IMG/VR virus record: IMGVR_UViG_3300035136_000079
Coordinates: 1-42,277 of that record
DNA: 42,277 nucleotides
Strand: one strand, 5' to 3'
DNA from: a virus
Position 1 is the first letter of the stretch, and every line of letters starts with the position of its first letter. Positions 7,874-14,811 of this stretch are shown here, piece after piece. The notes under the pieces are model-generated. The model was not told the DNA's origin. It did not search any database and saw only the letters and a list, made by a program, of their open reading frames with translations. The translations under genes and the position numbers were made by a program.

Positions 7874-7952
7874 ACGCTAGCCGACGAGTCTGCGTTTTGC
7901 GTTCTTCCCGTGTGGCCGAAACGTTTTCCGGTGTGAATAACAGTGATTTCAT
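7866..7952 (-). pseudogene. 28-codon remnant resembling the N-terminus of phage ASCH-domain proteins
   Basis: Starts at ATG 7952 three bases after the upstream stop and ends at TGA 7866 overlapping the next start. The product MKSLLFTPENVSATREERKT continues QTRRL and stops. This matches the opening of phage ASCH-type proteins (MKpiLF...v.ai..GrKTqTRR), which normally run well over 100 residues. It is probably a truncated remnant, or a short leader coupling translation to the next gene. The similarity is judged from memory of the motif. Confidence 0.4.
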
Positions 7953-7955
7953 CTT

Positions 7956-8222
7956 TTAATCCTGTTCCTTTTCCTTCCACTGATACACTTTTCCCAAATA
8001 TTCCGGGAAACTGTCAGGAAGCGATACGAGAAGCCCGCCATCCTGATCCATCTCTCCAAGAGAGATCAGATTAATCCCGCTGCTTTCAACCCAAACCCCT
8101 GCTCTCGGTATGTGTTTGCCGATTTCAAACAGCACCGTTCCGCAGCAACTCTGACAAAATGCGTGCGCCTCCTGCTGGTTGTCGCACTCCGCGCACCGGT
8201 ACTGCTGTTTAATCGGTTTCAT
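7956..8222 (-). CDS. Small zinc-finger protein, 88 residues
   Basis: Starts at ATG 8222 (ATGA overlap with the upstream stop). The N-terminus carries CAEC and CQSC, spaced 12 residues apart and rich in Gln/His, a zinc-ribbon signature. The remainder (GVWVESSGINLISLGEMDQD) is strand-rich. Function is unknown. It follows another zinc-ribbon gene directly, and the pair lies just after the exonuclease/annealing genes. Confidence 0.6.
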   Translation of the reverse strand: MKPIKQQYRCAECDNQQEAHAFCQSCCGTVLFEIGKHIPRAGVWVESSGINLISLGEMDQDGGLLVSLPDSFPEYLGKVYQWKEKEQD

Positions 8223-8377
8223 TTTATGTTCTCATCCTGATACACGTTTTCATCAGGAGATGTCCTCATGTCTTTCATTGTTTCAAATTCAAATCCGCCG
8301 CATTCCGGGCAGAATGTGACGAGTTCAAAATATACCGCGTCACATGATTTGCACTTTATTTTTTTTTTACAGGTCAT
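8219..8377 (-). CDS. Small rubredoxin-like zinc-ribbon protein, 52 residues
   Basis: ATG 8377 is chosen over a longer frame because it overlaps the upstream gene by only 11 bases and gives a compact protein MTCKKKIKCKSCDAVYFELV. CKSC and CPEC form a four-cysteine zinc ribbon over about 20 residues, followed by an acidic tail. Upstream GGAGAGG could serve as ribosome site. The role is unknown; such proteins often mediate protein or nucleic-acid contacts. Confidence 0.55.
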   Translation of the reverse strand: MTCKKKIKCKSCDAVYFELVTFCPECGGFEFETMKDMRTSPDENVYQDENIK

Positions 8378-9089
8378 CCGGCAATGCCTCTCCGGTGGCC
8401 AAATCATAAAGACCGTCATCAATAATGACGCGTTTAAGTTCTCTTATTTCGCCGACAGTAGTGGGGTCCATGCCTATCACTTCAGCCGTGACCTTTTTCA
8501 AAAATTCAGAATTCTTCATTGATGATCCGATATTGGATCTGGCGTCGCAAATCAAATCCCACAGGCGTTTTTTCTCCATCTTCAGCTGTGATGTTACAAA
8601 TTCTGAAACCTGAGTGTACATTGACGACAGGCAGAATGTGTACAGTGCGGCGTCAACCAGGGAGCATTTTTCAGCGTTTTTGACGACCTTGTTCATGTCT
8701 CTCTTCTTTTCCCCGTATTCGCCACCGCCGCGCCCCTCTCCGATAACCCTCCCCGTGCTGTTTTCGACAATTTCACAGATGTAAAAAACCGCTCTCGGTT
8801 TTCCGAACATCTCCCATGTGTCCCTGTCCATGCGCCATCTCGCAGTTGTGTTGAACAGTTTGCAGATGCTCTCTGCCCCCGGCTTAAGCAGCGCATCCTT
8901 TTTTGCGCCATCGTATGAAGGACCGTAGTGTATTCCCCGTACAAAATTGTCATCTATGTACTGATGGACAATCTGTAGACGTTCAGCGTTCAGGTCCAGA
9001 GCCAGTCTCATGTCATCCGGCTTTCCAAGAGCCGATATTCCAGTTTTCACAATTTCAAAATCTGCCTGTACAATTCCAGCTTCAGTCAT
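8367..9089 (-). CDS. Probable single-strand annealing / recombination protein
   Basis: A 240-residue protein starting at ATG 9089 (ATGA overlap with the exonuclease stop). The block YIDDNFVRGIHYGPSYDGAK, followed by DALLKPGAESICKLF, is a motif of phage proteins usually found beside exonucleases. A glycine-rich stretch (VIGEGRGGGEYGE) and NKVVKNAEKCSLVDAAL follow, as in annealing proteins of the Rad52/Erf type. Direct coupling to a RecE-like nuclease is the strongest support. With it the protein would form a two-component recombinase for repair and concatemer formation. The exact SSAP family is not resolved. Confidence 0.55.
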   Translation of the reverse strand: MTEAGIVQADFEIVKTGISALGKPDDMRLALDLNAERLQIVHQYIDDNFVRGIHYGPSYDGAKKDALLKPGAESICKLFNTTARWRMDRDTWEMFGKPRAVFYICEIVENSTGRVIGEGRGGGEYGEKKRDMNKVVKNAEKCSLVDAALYTFCLSSMYTQVSEFVTSQLKMEKKRLWDLICDARSNIGSSMKNSEFLKKVTAEVIGMDPTTVGEIRELKRVIIDDGLYDLATGEALPDDL

Positions 9090-10033
9090 ATTTCTATCTC
9101 CTCGTGTCTGTCCAGCTCGCGACGGATTGACCATCCGGGTACGGAAAACGGTTCAGGAAATTTTGAGTACCCGGTAAATCCGTGTTTCTCGTATTGCACT
9201 ATTTTTATGCATGCCCGTTTGAACATCAGTTCTCCTGCCAGCAGTGATTCATTATCCGGCACCCATAGACGTTCACCGTTCTCCTGATTCAGATACTGTC
9301 CATCAAATGTGAAAATTCGTGATAAAGGCAAGTCAGTTTCGTCACCTGTCTCAACGACAAAAAGACGGAATTTCAGGTCTTCACCGGTTAGCATTTTGAT
9401 GCCCTGACGGTATGCCGCCGCCTGGACATGGTATAAAAATTTTCCAGCCGTAATCGAAAATGCTTCATCCGATGCATCATTTGTTGTTTTCAGATCATCA
9501 ATTGTTTTGCCGTACAGGTCCAGACGTCCCTTGCAGAGCACACCGGTATTTGGCTCATTCCACACGATGGAGACCTGTTTTTTTGAGCGTTCAACAGTTA
9601 GTCTGATCTCGTCATTTTTCAGTAGAGAATCCCTGCATGAAATCGCTTTATCGTAATCATGATGAGTGATTATCTCTTTTCCGCTGGAGCGCATCTTTTC
9701 CGCGATGGCGCGGCAGGTGTTTGATCGCATGTTCCATGGTTTGGAAACAGCAATGCCTTTTTCAATTTTGTCGTACGTTGACGGCTGCATGACATAACGG
9801 CTGCCAAACTCATGAGGTTCAAGCATCATGCAATCCAGCAGGCTTCCAAATGCCGTTGCAGCGGTTTTTTTGTTTTTGGATATTTCAGCCTTAAGATGCT
9901 GTCCCGTTTTCAGCGCAGCCGAAACGAGAGATTTTGAAAACGCATTCCATCTTCTGTACTCTTCGTCAGGGACATCATAATATATTCCTGGCTTCGGAAC
10001 GATTGGATTGTCAAATTTTGTGAGGTTCAGCAT
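9086..10033 (-). CDS. RecE-like PD-(D/E)XK exonuclease
   Basis: A 315-residue protein. The N-terminal IYYDVPDEEYRRWNAFSKS, with the AFGSLLDCMMLEP block after it, matches the YqaJ/RecE-like nucleases. The catalytic residues are visible: D172 in GRLDLYG, then D180-L-K182 in TIDDLKTT, and Q204-AAA-Y208 of motif IV. It should degrade dsDNA 5' to 3' and hand ssDNA to the annealing protein encoded next. The usual His of the G-x-LH motif is Asp here (SLLDCM). Three bases separate it from the coiled-coil gene upstream. Confidence 0.8.
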   Translation of the reverse strand: MLNLTKFDNPIVPKPGIYYDVPDEEYRRWNAFSKSLVSAALKTGQHLKAEISKNKKTAATAFGSLLDCMMLEPHEFGSRYVMQPSTYDKIEKGIAVSKPWNMRSNTCRAIAEKMRSSGKEIITHHDYDKAISCRDSLLKNDEIRLTVERSKKQVSIVWNEPNTGVLCKGRLDLYGKTIDDLKTTNDASDEAFSITAGKFLYHVQAAAYRQGIKMLTGEDLKFRLFVVETGDETDLPLSRIFTFDGQYLNQENGERLWVPDNESLLAGELMFKRACIKIVQYEKHGFTGYSKFPEPFSVPGWSIRRELDRHEEIEI

Positions 10034-10036
10034 ATA

Positions 10037-11233
10037 TCACCCCTCGTATTTAACGTGCGGAATTTCTCCGGCGATGATTGCGTCTGCTATGCAGAGCGCA
10101 ATATCTCCAACCCATTTTCCTTTGTCTTCAACGTCTTCCTCATCAAATTTTTCCATAATTGCCATGATGATTTCGTCGCGGTTATTTCTCTGAATTTCCG
10201 CGTTGAGTTTTCGTTCTTCCTCCTCGCGCTCTTTGGCTTCCTTCTCGGCTTTAATCCGAGCCTGTTCAGCTTTCTCTGCTTCGATTTTTGCGCGCTCCTG
10301 ATCAACCCTGCGACGCTCTTCAGCGATGCGTTCCTCTTCGGCTTCCCGTTTTTCACGTTCGATGCGCTGTTCTTCTGCTCTACGCGCCTCTTCGGCTTCT
10401 CGCTCAATGCGATTTCGCTCCGCTTCTTCAGCCTTTGCCGCAGCCTCATCACGCTCCCGTTCCTCACGCTCTCTCCTGAGAGCTTCCTCACGTTCCCGTT
10501 GTTCCTGTTCAAATACCTCACGCTCTGCACGCATTTTTTCTTCATGCTCACGAATGATTCGTGCCTGTTCTTCACGCTCTCTTTCCAGTCGCTCACGCTC
10601 TGCCTTCTGCTCAGCCTCAATTCTGGCGTGTTTTTCCGCTGCAAGACGCTCCCGTTCGATTCTCTCATGTTCGGCGTTCATGATGCCGTCCAGCGCAATC
10701 AGCGCGCTCTCGCGGGCCTGATGAGCTTCTGCAAAAAATTCGCCAAATTCATCTTTTGAAACGTCAGTTTCGCGCGCTGCGTCAATTCTTTTATTGATAT
10801 CATCGATGGATGAACCATATGGGACGACTCCAAGCTGAGTGATTTCGAATATGCGCTGACGCAGTCGAGCAATCCGTTCCCGCTCAAGTTTTGCCTGTCG
10901 CTCGCGTTCACGTTTTTTCTCATTCTCCACACGCCGGTATTCTGCTCGAAGGGCGTCCTCCTTTGTCTTCAGTCTCTCTGCCAGTCCGCCAACGAAGTCA
11001 TCGAGATCCGTTTTGAAATCATTCACTCTTTTTTTGATTTCGTTGCCCTTTTCCGTGATTTGTATCCGCAACTGCTGGGCCTCGCGGGCACCCGCCCTGC
11101 AAAGCTCATCGCCTTTTTTGTCGCTCGCGTCGGGGATCTGTTTCCATTTTTCCTCAACCGCCGCAACCATGTCCATCTCTGCGACAAAAGATATTTCCTG
11201 CGCTTCAAGTTTTTTAATTGCCGTCTCACTCAT
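10037..11233 (-). CDS. Long charged coiled-coil protein of the recombination cluster
   Basis: A 398-residue protein. ATG 11233 is preferred to a 448-residue version because the 59-residue zinc-ribbon gene occupies the upstream stretch in another frame; the two overlap by 8 bases. Residues 1-90 resemble the DUF1351-type start of phage recombination-cluster proteins. Residues about 190-350 are a nearly unbroken Glu/Arg/Ala coiled coil (EREREEQARI, EEAERNRIEREAEEA). The C-terminal NRDEIIMAIMEKFDEE to KWVGDIALCIADAI looks folded. It is a plausible structural partner of the adjacent nuclease; function is unproven. Confidence 0.65.
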   Translation of the reverse strand: MSETAIKKLEAQEISFVAEMDMVAAVEEKWKQIPDASDKKGDELCRAGAREAQQLRIQITEKGNEIKKRVNDFKTDLDDFVGGLAERLKTKEDALRAEYRRVENEKKRERERQAKLERERIARLRQRIFEITQLGVVPYGSSIDDINKRIDAARETDVSKDEFGEFFAEAHQARESALIALDGIMNAEHERIERERLAAEKHARIEAEQKAERERLEREREEQARIIREHEEKMRAEREVFEQEQREREEALRREREERERDEAAAKAEEAERNRIEREAEEARRAEEQRIEREKREAEEERIAEERRRVDQERAKIEAEKAEQARIKAEKEAKEREEEERKLNAEIQRNNRDEIIMAIMEKFDEEDVEDKGKWVGDIALCIADAIIAGEIPHVKYEG

Positions 11234-11405
11234 CAGTATTTTGCTCCCATCCGCAGCAGAGTTCGTCGCTGCATATTGTTGTTCCCCATCTGTTTTTCGT
11301 TTTGGCTCCGCATTTCGGACACCGCGTATCATCGAGATATTCGTCCAGCTGACGGTCTCTCCATTGTTGAACCATGAGTTCAACTTTCCATATTGGAGTG
11401 TTCAT
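11226..11405 (-). CDS. Small zinc-ribbon protein, 59 residues
   Basis: Starts at ATG 11405 (ATGA overlap) and stops at TGA 11226, eight bases inside the next gene. The product has CPKC near residue 29 and a second pair (C-x5-CC) near residues 45-52: RCPKCGAKTKNRWGTTICSD. This is a clear zinc-ribbon pattern. Overlap at both ends and good composition support it as a real gene. Function is unknown. Confidence 0.65.
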   Translation of the reverse strand: MNTPIWKVELMVQQWRDRQLDEYLDDTRCPKCGAKTKNRWGTTICSDELCCGWEQNTDE

Positions 11406-11602
11406 GCCACATTCTGGATTGCCACAATGGACACCGGTCCAATTTTCATCTCAGTGTCATCCAGCCATTTCAGGATTGGCTCCGATGTCGTTTCGCGGAT
11501 TTCATTTCCCTGCCTCTCGCGGGGCAGAAAATTCGCCACTCCGAGACGATATGTGATCTCAAACTTTCTCATTTTTGTCCTCTTTCCGCCTGGTTTATTC
11601 AT
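11402..11602 (-). CDS. Hypothetical early protein, 66 residues
   Basis: ATG 11602 overlaps the upstream stop (ATGA) with AGGA five bases before. An alternative ATG at 11572 has GAGG six bases before and gives 56 residues starting MRKFEITYRLG. The product is strand-rich (EITYRLGVANFL, EMKIGPVSIVAI) and has no recognised motif. Confidence 0.55.
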   Translation of the reverse strand: MNKPGGKRTKMRKFEITYRLGVANFLPRERQGNEIRETTSEPILKWLDDTEMKIGPVSIVAIQNVA

Positions 11603-11913
11603 ACGCGTCCTGTCCCATTGCACCTGCTGCATTGCGAGTTTGCCGGAACCAGACCGCTTAAAATTTCTCTGCCGGTGCCTCCGCATATCGGACACATAAT
11701 TTTTGATTTCTCTTCCTCCAAAAGAATTTTCAACCGATTAACTTCGGTCACGTCACTGCCGACCCCTGTGTTACCTGTGGTTGACTCACCGAAAACCGAT
11801 GCGGCGCCGCAAACATCCTTCGCAACTGCTGCTATTAATTCAACTGATGCGCATATTTTATGTTTGTCAAATATGGCATCAATTGTTTCTTCCCAGTATT
11901 CCACGTCTGTCAT
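11599..11913 (-). CDS. Early protein with DnaJ-type zinc finger, 104 residues
   Basis: Starts at ATG 11913 after leader copy 1, with the shared AAAGGACCAAAAAATG start context. The N-terminal 75 residues are helical and acidic. The C-terminus has CPICGGTGRE and CSRCNGTGRV, two CxxCxGxG repeats as in the DnaJ zinc domain but with one pair of repeats only. It is probably a zinc-binding adaptor; the partner is unknown. Confidence 0.65.
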   Translation of the reverse strand: MTDVEYWEETIDAIFDKHKICASVELIAAVAKDVCGAASVFGESTTGNTGVGSDVTEVNRLKILLEEEKSKIMCPICGGTGREILSGLVPANSQCSRCNGTGRV

Positions 11914-11985
11914 TTTTTGGTCCTTTCAAAAGCGCCCCGACTTTGCGTGCGGTGGACCAGTCCGCGCCGGGACATGTGAGGGTCC
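11914..11985 (-). promoter_or_regulatory. Structured leader, copy 1
   Basis: On the minus strand it starts GGACCCTCACATGTCC, carries TGGTCC in the middle and ends AAAGGACCAAAAA just before ATG 11913. TGGTCC is complementary both to the 5' GGACC and to the GGACCA at the ribosome site. The whole 72 bases are nearly identical to 12968-13039 and close to 12209-12283. It lies between genes. No promoter-like hexamers are visible. Confidence 0.7.
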
Positions 11986-11995
11986 TTCAATTCTT

Positions 11996-12208
11996 TTATT
12001 TCCAAATAATCTGTGACCGACGAATTCGTTTTTTTCCATGAAAAAATTTTGTACGTTCATCATCAGACGATTCGGATTGATCTACTGTCATATATAGAGT
12101 TACAAAAGATGATCCGTACTCCGCAGTCGCGGAAAAATCCTGGCAAATTTGTCCAGCCGTAAATTCGTCAATTTCCCAATCTGTTGTCATGATATATTTT
12201 TTTTCCAT
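11996..12208 (-). CDS. Hypothetical early protein, 70 residues
   Basis: ATG 12208 follows leader copy 2 with AAAGGACTGAAAAA upstream; the longer open frame to 12433 is rejected because it reads through the leader and the neighbouring gene. The product MEKKYIMTTDWEIDEFTAGQ has an acidic middle and a basic end (KKRIRRSQIIWK). I do not recognise it. Confidence 0.55.
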   Translation of the reverse strand: MEKKYIMTTDWEIDEFTAGQICQDFSATAEYGSSFVTLYMTVDQSESSDDERTKFFHGKKRIRRSQIIWK

Positions 12209-12283
12209 TTTTTCAGTCCTTTCAAAAAAAGCGCCCGGCTTTGCGTGCGGTGGACCAGTCCGCGCCGGGACATGTGAGGGTCC
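12209..12283 (-). promoter_or_regulatory. Structured leader, copy 2
   Basis: The second copy of the leader, 75 bases, with three extra T in the run before GAAAGGACTG. The ribosome site here is GGACT rather than GGACC, so pairing with GGTCC would need one G-U pair. The 5' GGACC and the central TGGTCC are unchanged. Confidence 0.7.
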
Positions 12284-12290
12284 GGCTGTC

Positions 12291-12632
12291 TCAGCTATCG
12301 TTATCAATCCAGCGCTGAATTTCGCTGATAGAAAACATCTCAGAACTTTTCCAGTCATCAATACTGTCGTCATCCGGCAGTACCGGGTTGTCATCGTCGT
12401 CAAAAACAAACCATCCATCACCGTCAAAATCATACATGCTGATCAGTGCGGCAGGCTCGCGGTTTGCGCAGCATTCTCTATAGCATGTTGTGTTGTGATC
12501 AATGGTCACATACCCATCGACACCGATAAATAAATACCAGTCGCTGCTGCCCCATTTGTCGAGGTTGTTCCTCATCGTCATGACAACAGCATTTTGTATT
12601 TCTTCGAGTTCCATATTTGTAAAATCATTCAT
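12291..12632 (-). CDS. Acidic early protein, 113 residues
   Basis: ATG 12632 is inside the TAATG that ends the upstream gene, with GGAG six bases before. The protein is strongly acidic, with a run of Asp (FVFDDDDNPVLPDDDSIDDW) near residues 75-95. The N-terminal half has aromatic strands (DWYLFIGVDGYVTID). The charge would suit a DNA-mimic or inhibitor protein, but nothing proves that. It lacks its own leader and is coupled to the gene before it. Confidence 0.55.
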   Translation of the reverse strand: MNDFTNMELEEIQNAVVMTMRNNLDKWGSSDWYLFIGVDGYVTIDHNTTCYRECCANREPAALISMYDFDGDGWFVFDDDDNPVLPDDDSIDDWKSSEMFSISEIQRWIDNDS

Positions 12633-12967
12633 TATCGGCTCCATTTTTTGAGCTGTTCTGCCATTTGATGCGGGTAAATTGACGTAAAAACATTTCTTTT
12701 TTCGATTATAAATGCGGCATCATCACAGGATAAGATAAAATTGATGAACTCACACAGATCATTTATTTCCTGTTTTTTAATTTCCATATTTTTGACACGT
12801 TTTTCGAGCTGTTCGCCAGCCCATTTTCCAGAATCAATTTTTTTTTGCCTTTTGTCCAAATGAGTTAACATTTCATTTTTGGTTTTCTGCAAACCATTGA
12901 ATGGACTATTGATGACATTATCGATAATGTTTTTTGCCCAATTAATCTGTTTTTCAGTCCCGTTCAT
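12632..12967 (-). CDS. Hypothetical early protein, helical, 111 residues
   Basis: Starts at ATG 12967 after leader copy 3 (AAAGGACCAAAAA upstream). The opening NGTEKQINWAKNIIDNVI resembles small phage helical proteins that start with a KQ-x-WA-x-x-I motif. A basic heptad-like centre (KRVKNMEIKKQEINDLCEF) predicts a coiled coil. Its function is unknown. The stop overlaps the next start (TAATG). Confidence 0.55.
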   Translation of the reverse strand: MNGTEKQINWAKNIIDNVINSPFNGLQKTKNEMLTHLDKRQKKIDSGKWAGEQLEKRVKNMEIKKQEINDLCEFINFILSCDDAAFIIEKRNVFTSIYPHQMAEQLKKWSR

Positions 12968-13039
12968 TTTTTGGTCCTTTCAAAAGCGCCCCGACTTTGC
13001 GTGCGGTGGACCAGTCCGCGCCGGGGCATATGAGGGTCC
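12968..13039 (-). promoter_or_regulatory. Structured leader, copy 3
   Basis: The third copy, 72 bases, differing from copy 1 at only a few positions (CCCCGG and CATATG in place of TCCCGG and CATGTC). The three segments GGACC, TGGTCC and AGGACCA are intact. It precedes ATG 12967. Confidence 0.7.
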
Positions 13040-13051
13040 GGTATTCTGTAT

Positions 13052-13426
13052 TCAATCAGCTATATGCTCAAAACGGCCCGGGCAAGCGCCCGTCTCATCC
13101 CAGTATCTGCGACATGAGCAAATCCTGTCGCTCTCCCCATGATGATGCACCGGACATCCGTACGTATTCACGATCCATCTCGCGTCGGGATGAATCGGTC
13201 GTGACACCTCGTCCACACGCGGATTTTCCGCGTCGTACCGCCGGTCGAACTTTTTGATGAGTGCGTTCCACTCATCAAGATCAATGGGGTTTTCCGAGGA
13301 TATATTTAATTTTCTCTTGATTTCCAATTTGTATTTTTCAAGCGCTGTGATGCGCTTGTTGACGTAAGCGATATAATCATTATACCGCTGCATGCGATCT
13401 TCATATTCTTTGAATTCGTTGTCCAT
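13052..13426 (-). CDS. Early protein with coiled coil and Cys/His-rich C-terminus, 124 residues
   Basis: ATG 13426 is chosen for its GAGGACCAAATT ribosome context. The N-terminal half is a basic-acidic coiled coil (KEYEDRMQRYNDYIAYVNKR). The C-terminal 45 residues hold a cluster YGCPVHHHGESDRICSCRRY and a later CPG, which could chelate zinc. I do not recognise the family. Confidence 0.55.
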   Translation of the reverse strand: MDNEFKEYEDRMQRYNDYIAYVNKRITALEKYKLEIKRKLNISSENPIDLDEWNALIKKFDRRYDAENPRVDEVSRPIHPDARWIVNTYGCPVHHHGESDRICSCRRYWDETGACPGRFEHIAD

Positions 13427-13607
13427 AATTTGGTCCTCTCGTTGTGGCAGTCTCATCAGCGCCGGTTGCCACGCGGCGGACGGGCCACAGCCCGTTTCGG
13501 CTTTATCTCTCGACTACATTGTATCGTCGAGAATCAGTCTGGCTCTCGTCCGACAGATAAATCAGAGCGGCGGACGGGCGGAGCCCGTTTCGACAGTTAT
13601 TACGGCA
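13427..13607 (-). promoter_or_regulatory. Intergenic leader with several hairpins
   Basis: Four inverted repeats lie in 150 bases: GTGGCA/TGCCAC (13444-13449 with 13467-13472), CGGGC/GCCCG (13481-13494), TCTCGAC/GTCGAGA (13508-13532) and ACGGGC/GCCCGT (13574-13588). The second and fourth are parts of a repeated 26-27-base unit (13473-13499 and 13567-13592, GCGGCGGACGGGC core). It lies before the gene at 13426, so it is probably a structured 5' RNA. No T run follows the stems, so it is not a simple terminator. Confidence 0.55.
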
Positions 13608-14099
13608 TCATAAATACTCTCGCAATTTTGCAATCTGCCACGCCCGCGCCGCAGCCCTCTCCGCATCCCACGTCGCAGCAGTCGCCGCAGCCCATTCCGC
13701 AGCCCATTCCGCAGCCAGCGTCGCAGCCTCCGCCGCCGCCCACGCCGCATTCCACGCAGCATCCCGGTGCGCAGCCGCATATTTTTGCAATTCATCAATT
13801 CCGATGACGCCATTTGCGCAATCTCGTGTCCGGGATTGCAACGCATTAGATTTTGTTTTGACACAATCGTCATCCATTGAGTCAATCAATCGCTGTGCGC
13901 AGTCGACGGCAAACAGGCGATTAGACCTGTCATCCAAAAAACGAGTGATTGCCCAGATGCGATCCGCGACTGGTATGTCCAGCTCACTGATTTGCATGAG
14001 GGTCAATGACTCGTTTCCATCCCACAGCTCAGTCACGCGTTTAGCAGAGTATTCCGCCCCTGGTTTTTTTGATATTATCATTTCGATTGTAATTTTCAT
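13608..14099 (-). CDS. First early gene, protein with Ala/Trp-rich repeat tail, 163 residues
   Basis: Starts at ATG 14099 with AAAAAAGGACCAAAAA upstream, the first gene of the leftward unit. Residues 1-110 are a folded-looking domain (MKITIEMIISKKPGAEYSAK). Residues about 112-155 are an irregular Ala/Trp/Glu repeat (AAWNAAWAAAEAATLAAEWA) of the kind seen in several phage early proteins of unknown role. The repeat is GC-rich and slippage-prone at the DNA level. Being first in the unit it may be a host-takeover protein; that is inference. Confidence 0.6.
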   Translation of the reverse strand: MKITIEMIISKKPGAEYSAKRVTELWDGNESLTLMQISELDIPVADRIWAITRFLDDRSNRLFAVDCAQRLIDSMDDDCVKTKSNALQSRTRDCANGVIGIDELQKYAAAHRDAAWNAAWAAAEAATLAAEWAAEWAAATAATWDAERAAARAWQIAKLREYL

Positions 14100-14119
14100 T
14101 TTTTGGTCCTTTTTTCGTT

Positions 14120-14138
14120 GTCACGCGTTTTGCGTTAC
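14120..14138. promoter_or_regulatory. Operator-like inverted repeat, early side
   Basis: GTCACGCGTTTTGCGTTAC is the exact reverse complement of 5829-5847. It lies 21 bases before the first early start codon at 14099. A further half-site TAACGC follows at 14149-14154. Protein bound here would repress the leftward unit. Confidence 0.6.
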
Positions 14139-14308
14139 GCTCTGATACTAACGCAAGCACAATGCCAAAAAAAGCAAACAATAAAAAATTCAATGATTTC
14201 AAACACTTAATATTTTAACAAAAAACGATGATTGTGTAAAAGTTGCATAGCAATTGTGAAAAATATTAACGATTTTAATAGTTTATGCAGTAATTTACTT
14301 ATTTGCGG

Positions 14309-14325
14309 TATGCAAATGGTGCATA
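14309..14325. promoter_or_regulatory. Palindrome TATGCA-N5-TGCATA
   Basis: A perfect 6-base inverted repeat around AATGG directly next to the second heptamer operator. A related TTGCATA stands at 14242-14248. It may be a binding site for a second regulator. Confidence 0.35.
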
Positions 14326-14354
14326 GCGTTATTGTGTCACGCATTTTGCGTTAC
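14326..14354. promoter_or_regulatory. Operator-like inverted repeat, middle of control region
   Basis: Bases 14336-14354 (GTCACGCATTTTGCGTTAC) differ by one base from the site at 14120. A third half-site, GCGTTA, precedes it at 14326-14331. The combined order GCGTTA, four bases, GTCACGC repeats the order found at 5795-5811. Confidence 0.6.
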
Positions 14355-14566
14355 AATGTCGCAATGCGATTACAATATGGCGATGCGGACATATAATGTA
14401 TTATATATAGAAGAATATTACAATTGTGCGGGCAGAGCCGTGGTGCGGATCCATCATGGGGGCTGCGGCCCCTCCGGGTAAACACTATCACTGAATACGT
14501 TGAGGTTATCACATTTTTCGTGTTTTGTCTATGCGACAGAATTTGTCCTATGTGAAACAAAAAATG

Positions 14567-14595
14567 TTGACACGGTGAAAACAGCAGTGTATCAA
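14567..14595 (+). promoter_or_regulatory. Sigma70-like rightward promoter for the late unit
   Basis: A perfect -35 TTGACA (14567-14572), a 17-base spacer and TATCAA as -10 (14590-14595). Transcription would start near 14602 and meet the terminator at 14627-14665 about 60 bases on. It is the only clear promoter facing the late genes. Confidence 0.6.
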
Positions 14596-14626
14596 AGTGA
14601 TAATCTTTCAGTGTGTAGGTCGGTTT

Positions 14627-14665
14627 TGGCCGTCTGTATTTCCCCCGCAGGCGGCCATTTTTTTT
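14627..14665 (+). terminator. Intrinsic terminator / attenuator directly after the late promoter
   Basis: A 10-base-pair stem (TGGCCGTCTG with CAGGCGGCCA, one G-U pair), an 11-base loop and eight T. It lies before the first late gene (14812), so most transcripts should stop unless an antitermination step intervenes. The short RNA could also act by itself. Confidence 0.75.
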
Positions 14666-14811
14666 ATTGACTTCTGTTGATTTAATAATTTATCAACACA
14701 GAAATTGACGATTTATCAAAAAAGTTCTTGTTTCTGGTCCAAAACAGGGTGTATTTTAGAGCTGTAGAGGTGCGTCCAGCGCCTTTTTTCCACTTCAGGA
14801 GTGTTGACGAA

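Larger units (their letters stand above)
14100..14811. promoter_or_regulatory. Divergent control region between the early and late units
   Basis: About 700 bases without a convincing gene. From right to left it holds: the rightward promoter and attenuator (14567-14665), a 24-base palindromic site (arms TGTTGAT 14675-14681 and ATCAACA 14692-14698), a GC-rich hairpin (GGGGC/GCCCC near 14460), two operators, and an AT-rich tract (14161-14320). The leftward promoter must lie here, but no single hexamer pair stands out. Confidence 0.65.

Noticed and set aside
10055-10759. Long plus-strand frames opposite the coiled-coil gene
   Set aside because: Glu/Arg/Ala-rich coding leaves stop-free reverse frames; products are Ser/Leu/Phe strings without domains.
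11914-13039. Leader repeats as a CRISPR array
   Set aside because: There are only three copies, with complete genes between them and no uniform spacer length.
14351-14560. A 69-codon minus-strand frame in the control region
   Set aside because: It runs across an operator and a GC-rich hairpin, has poor composition and no ribosome site.
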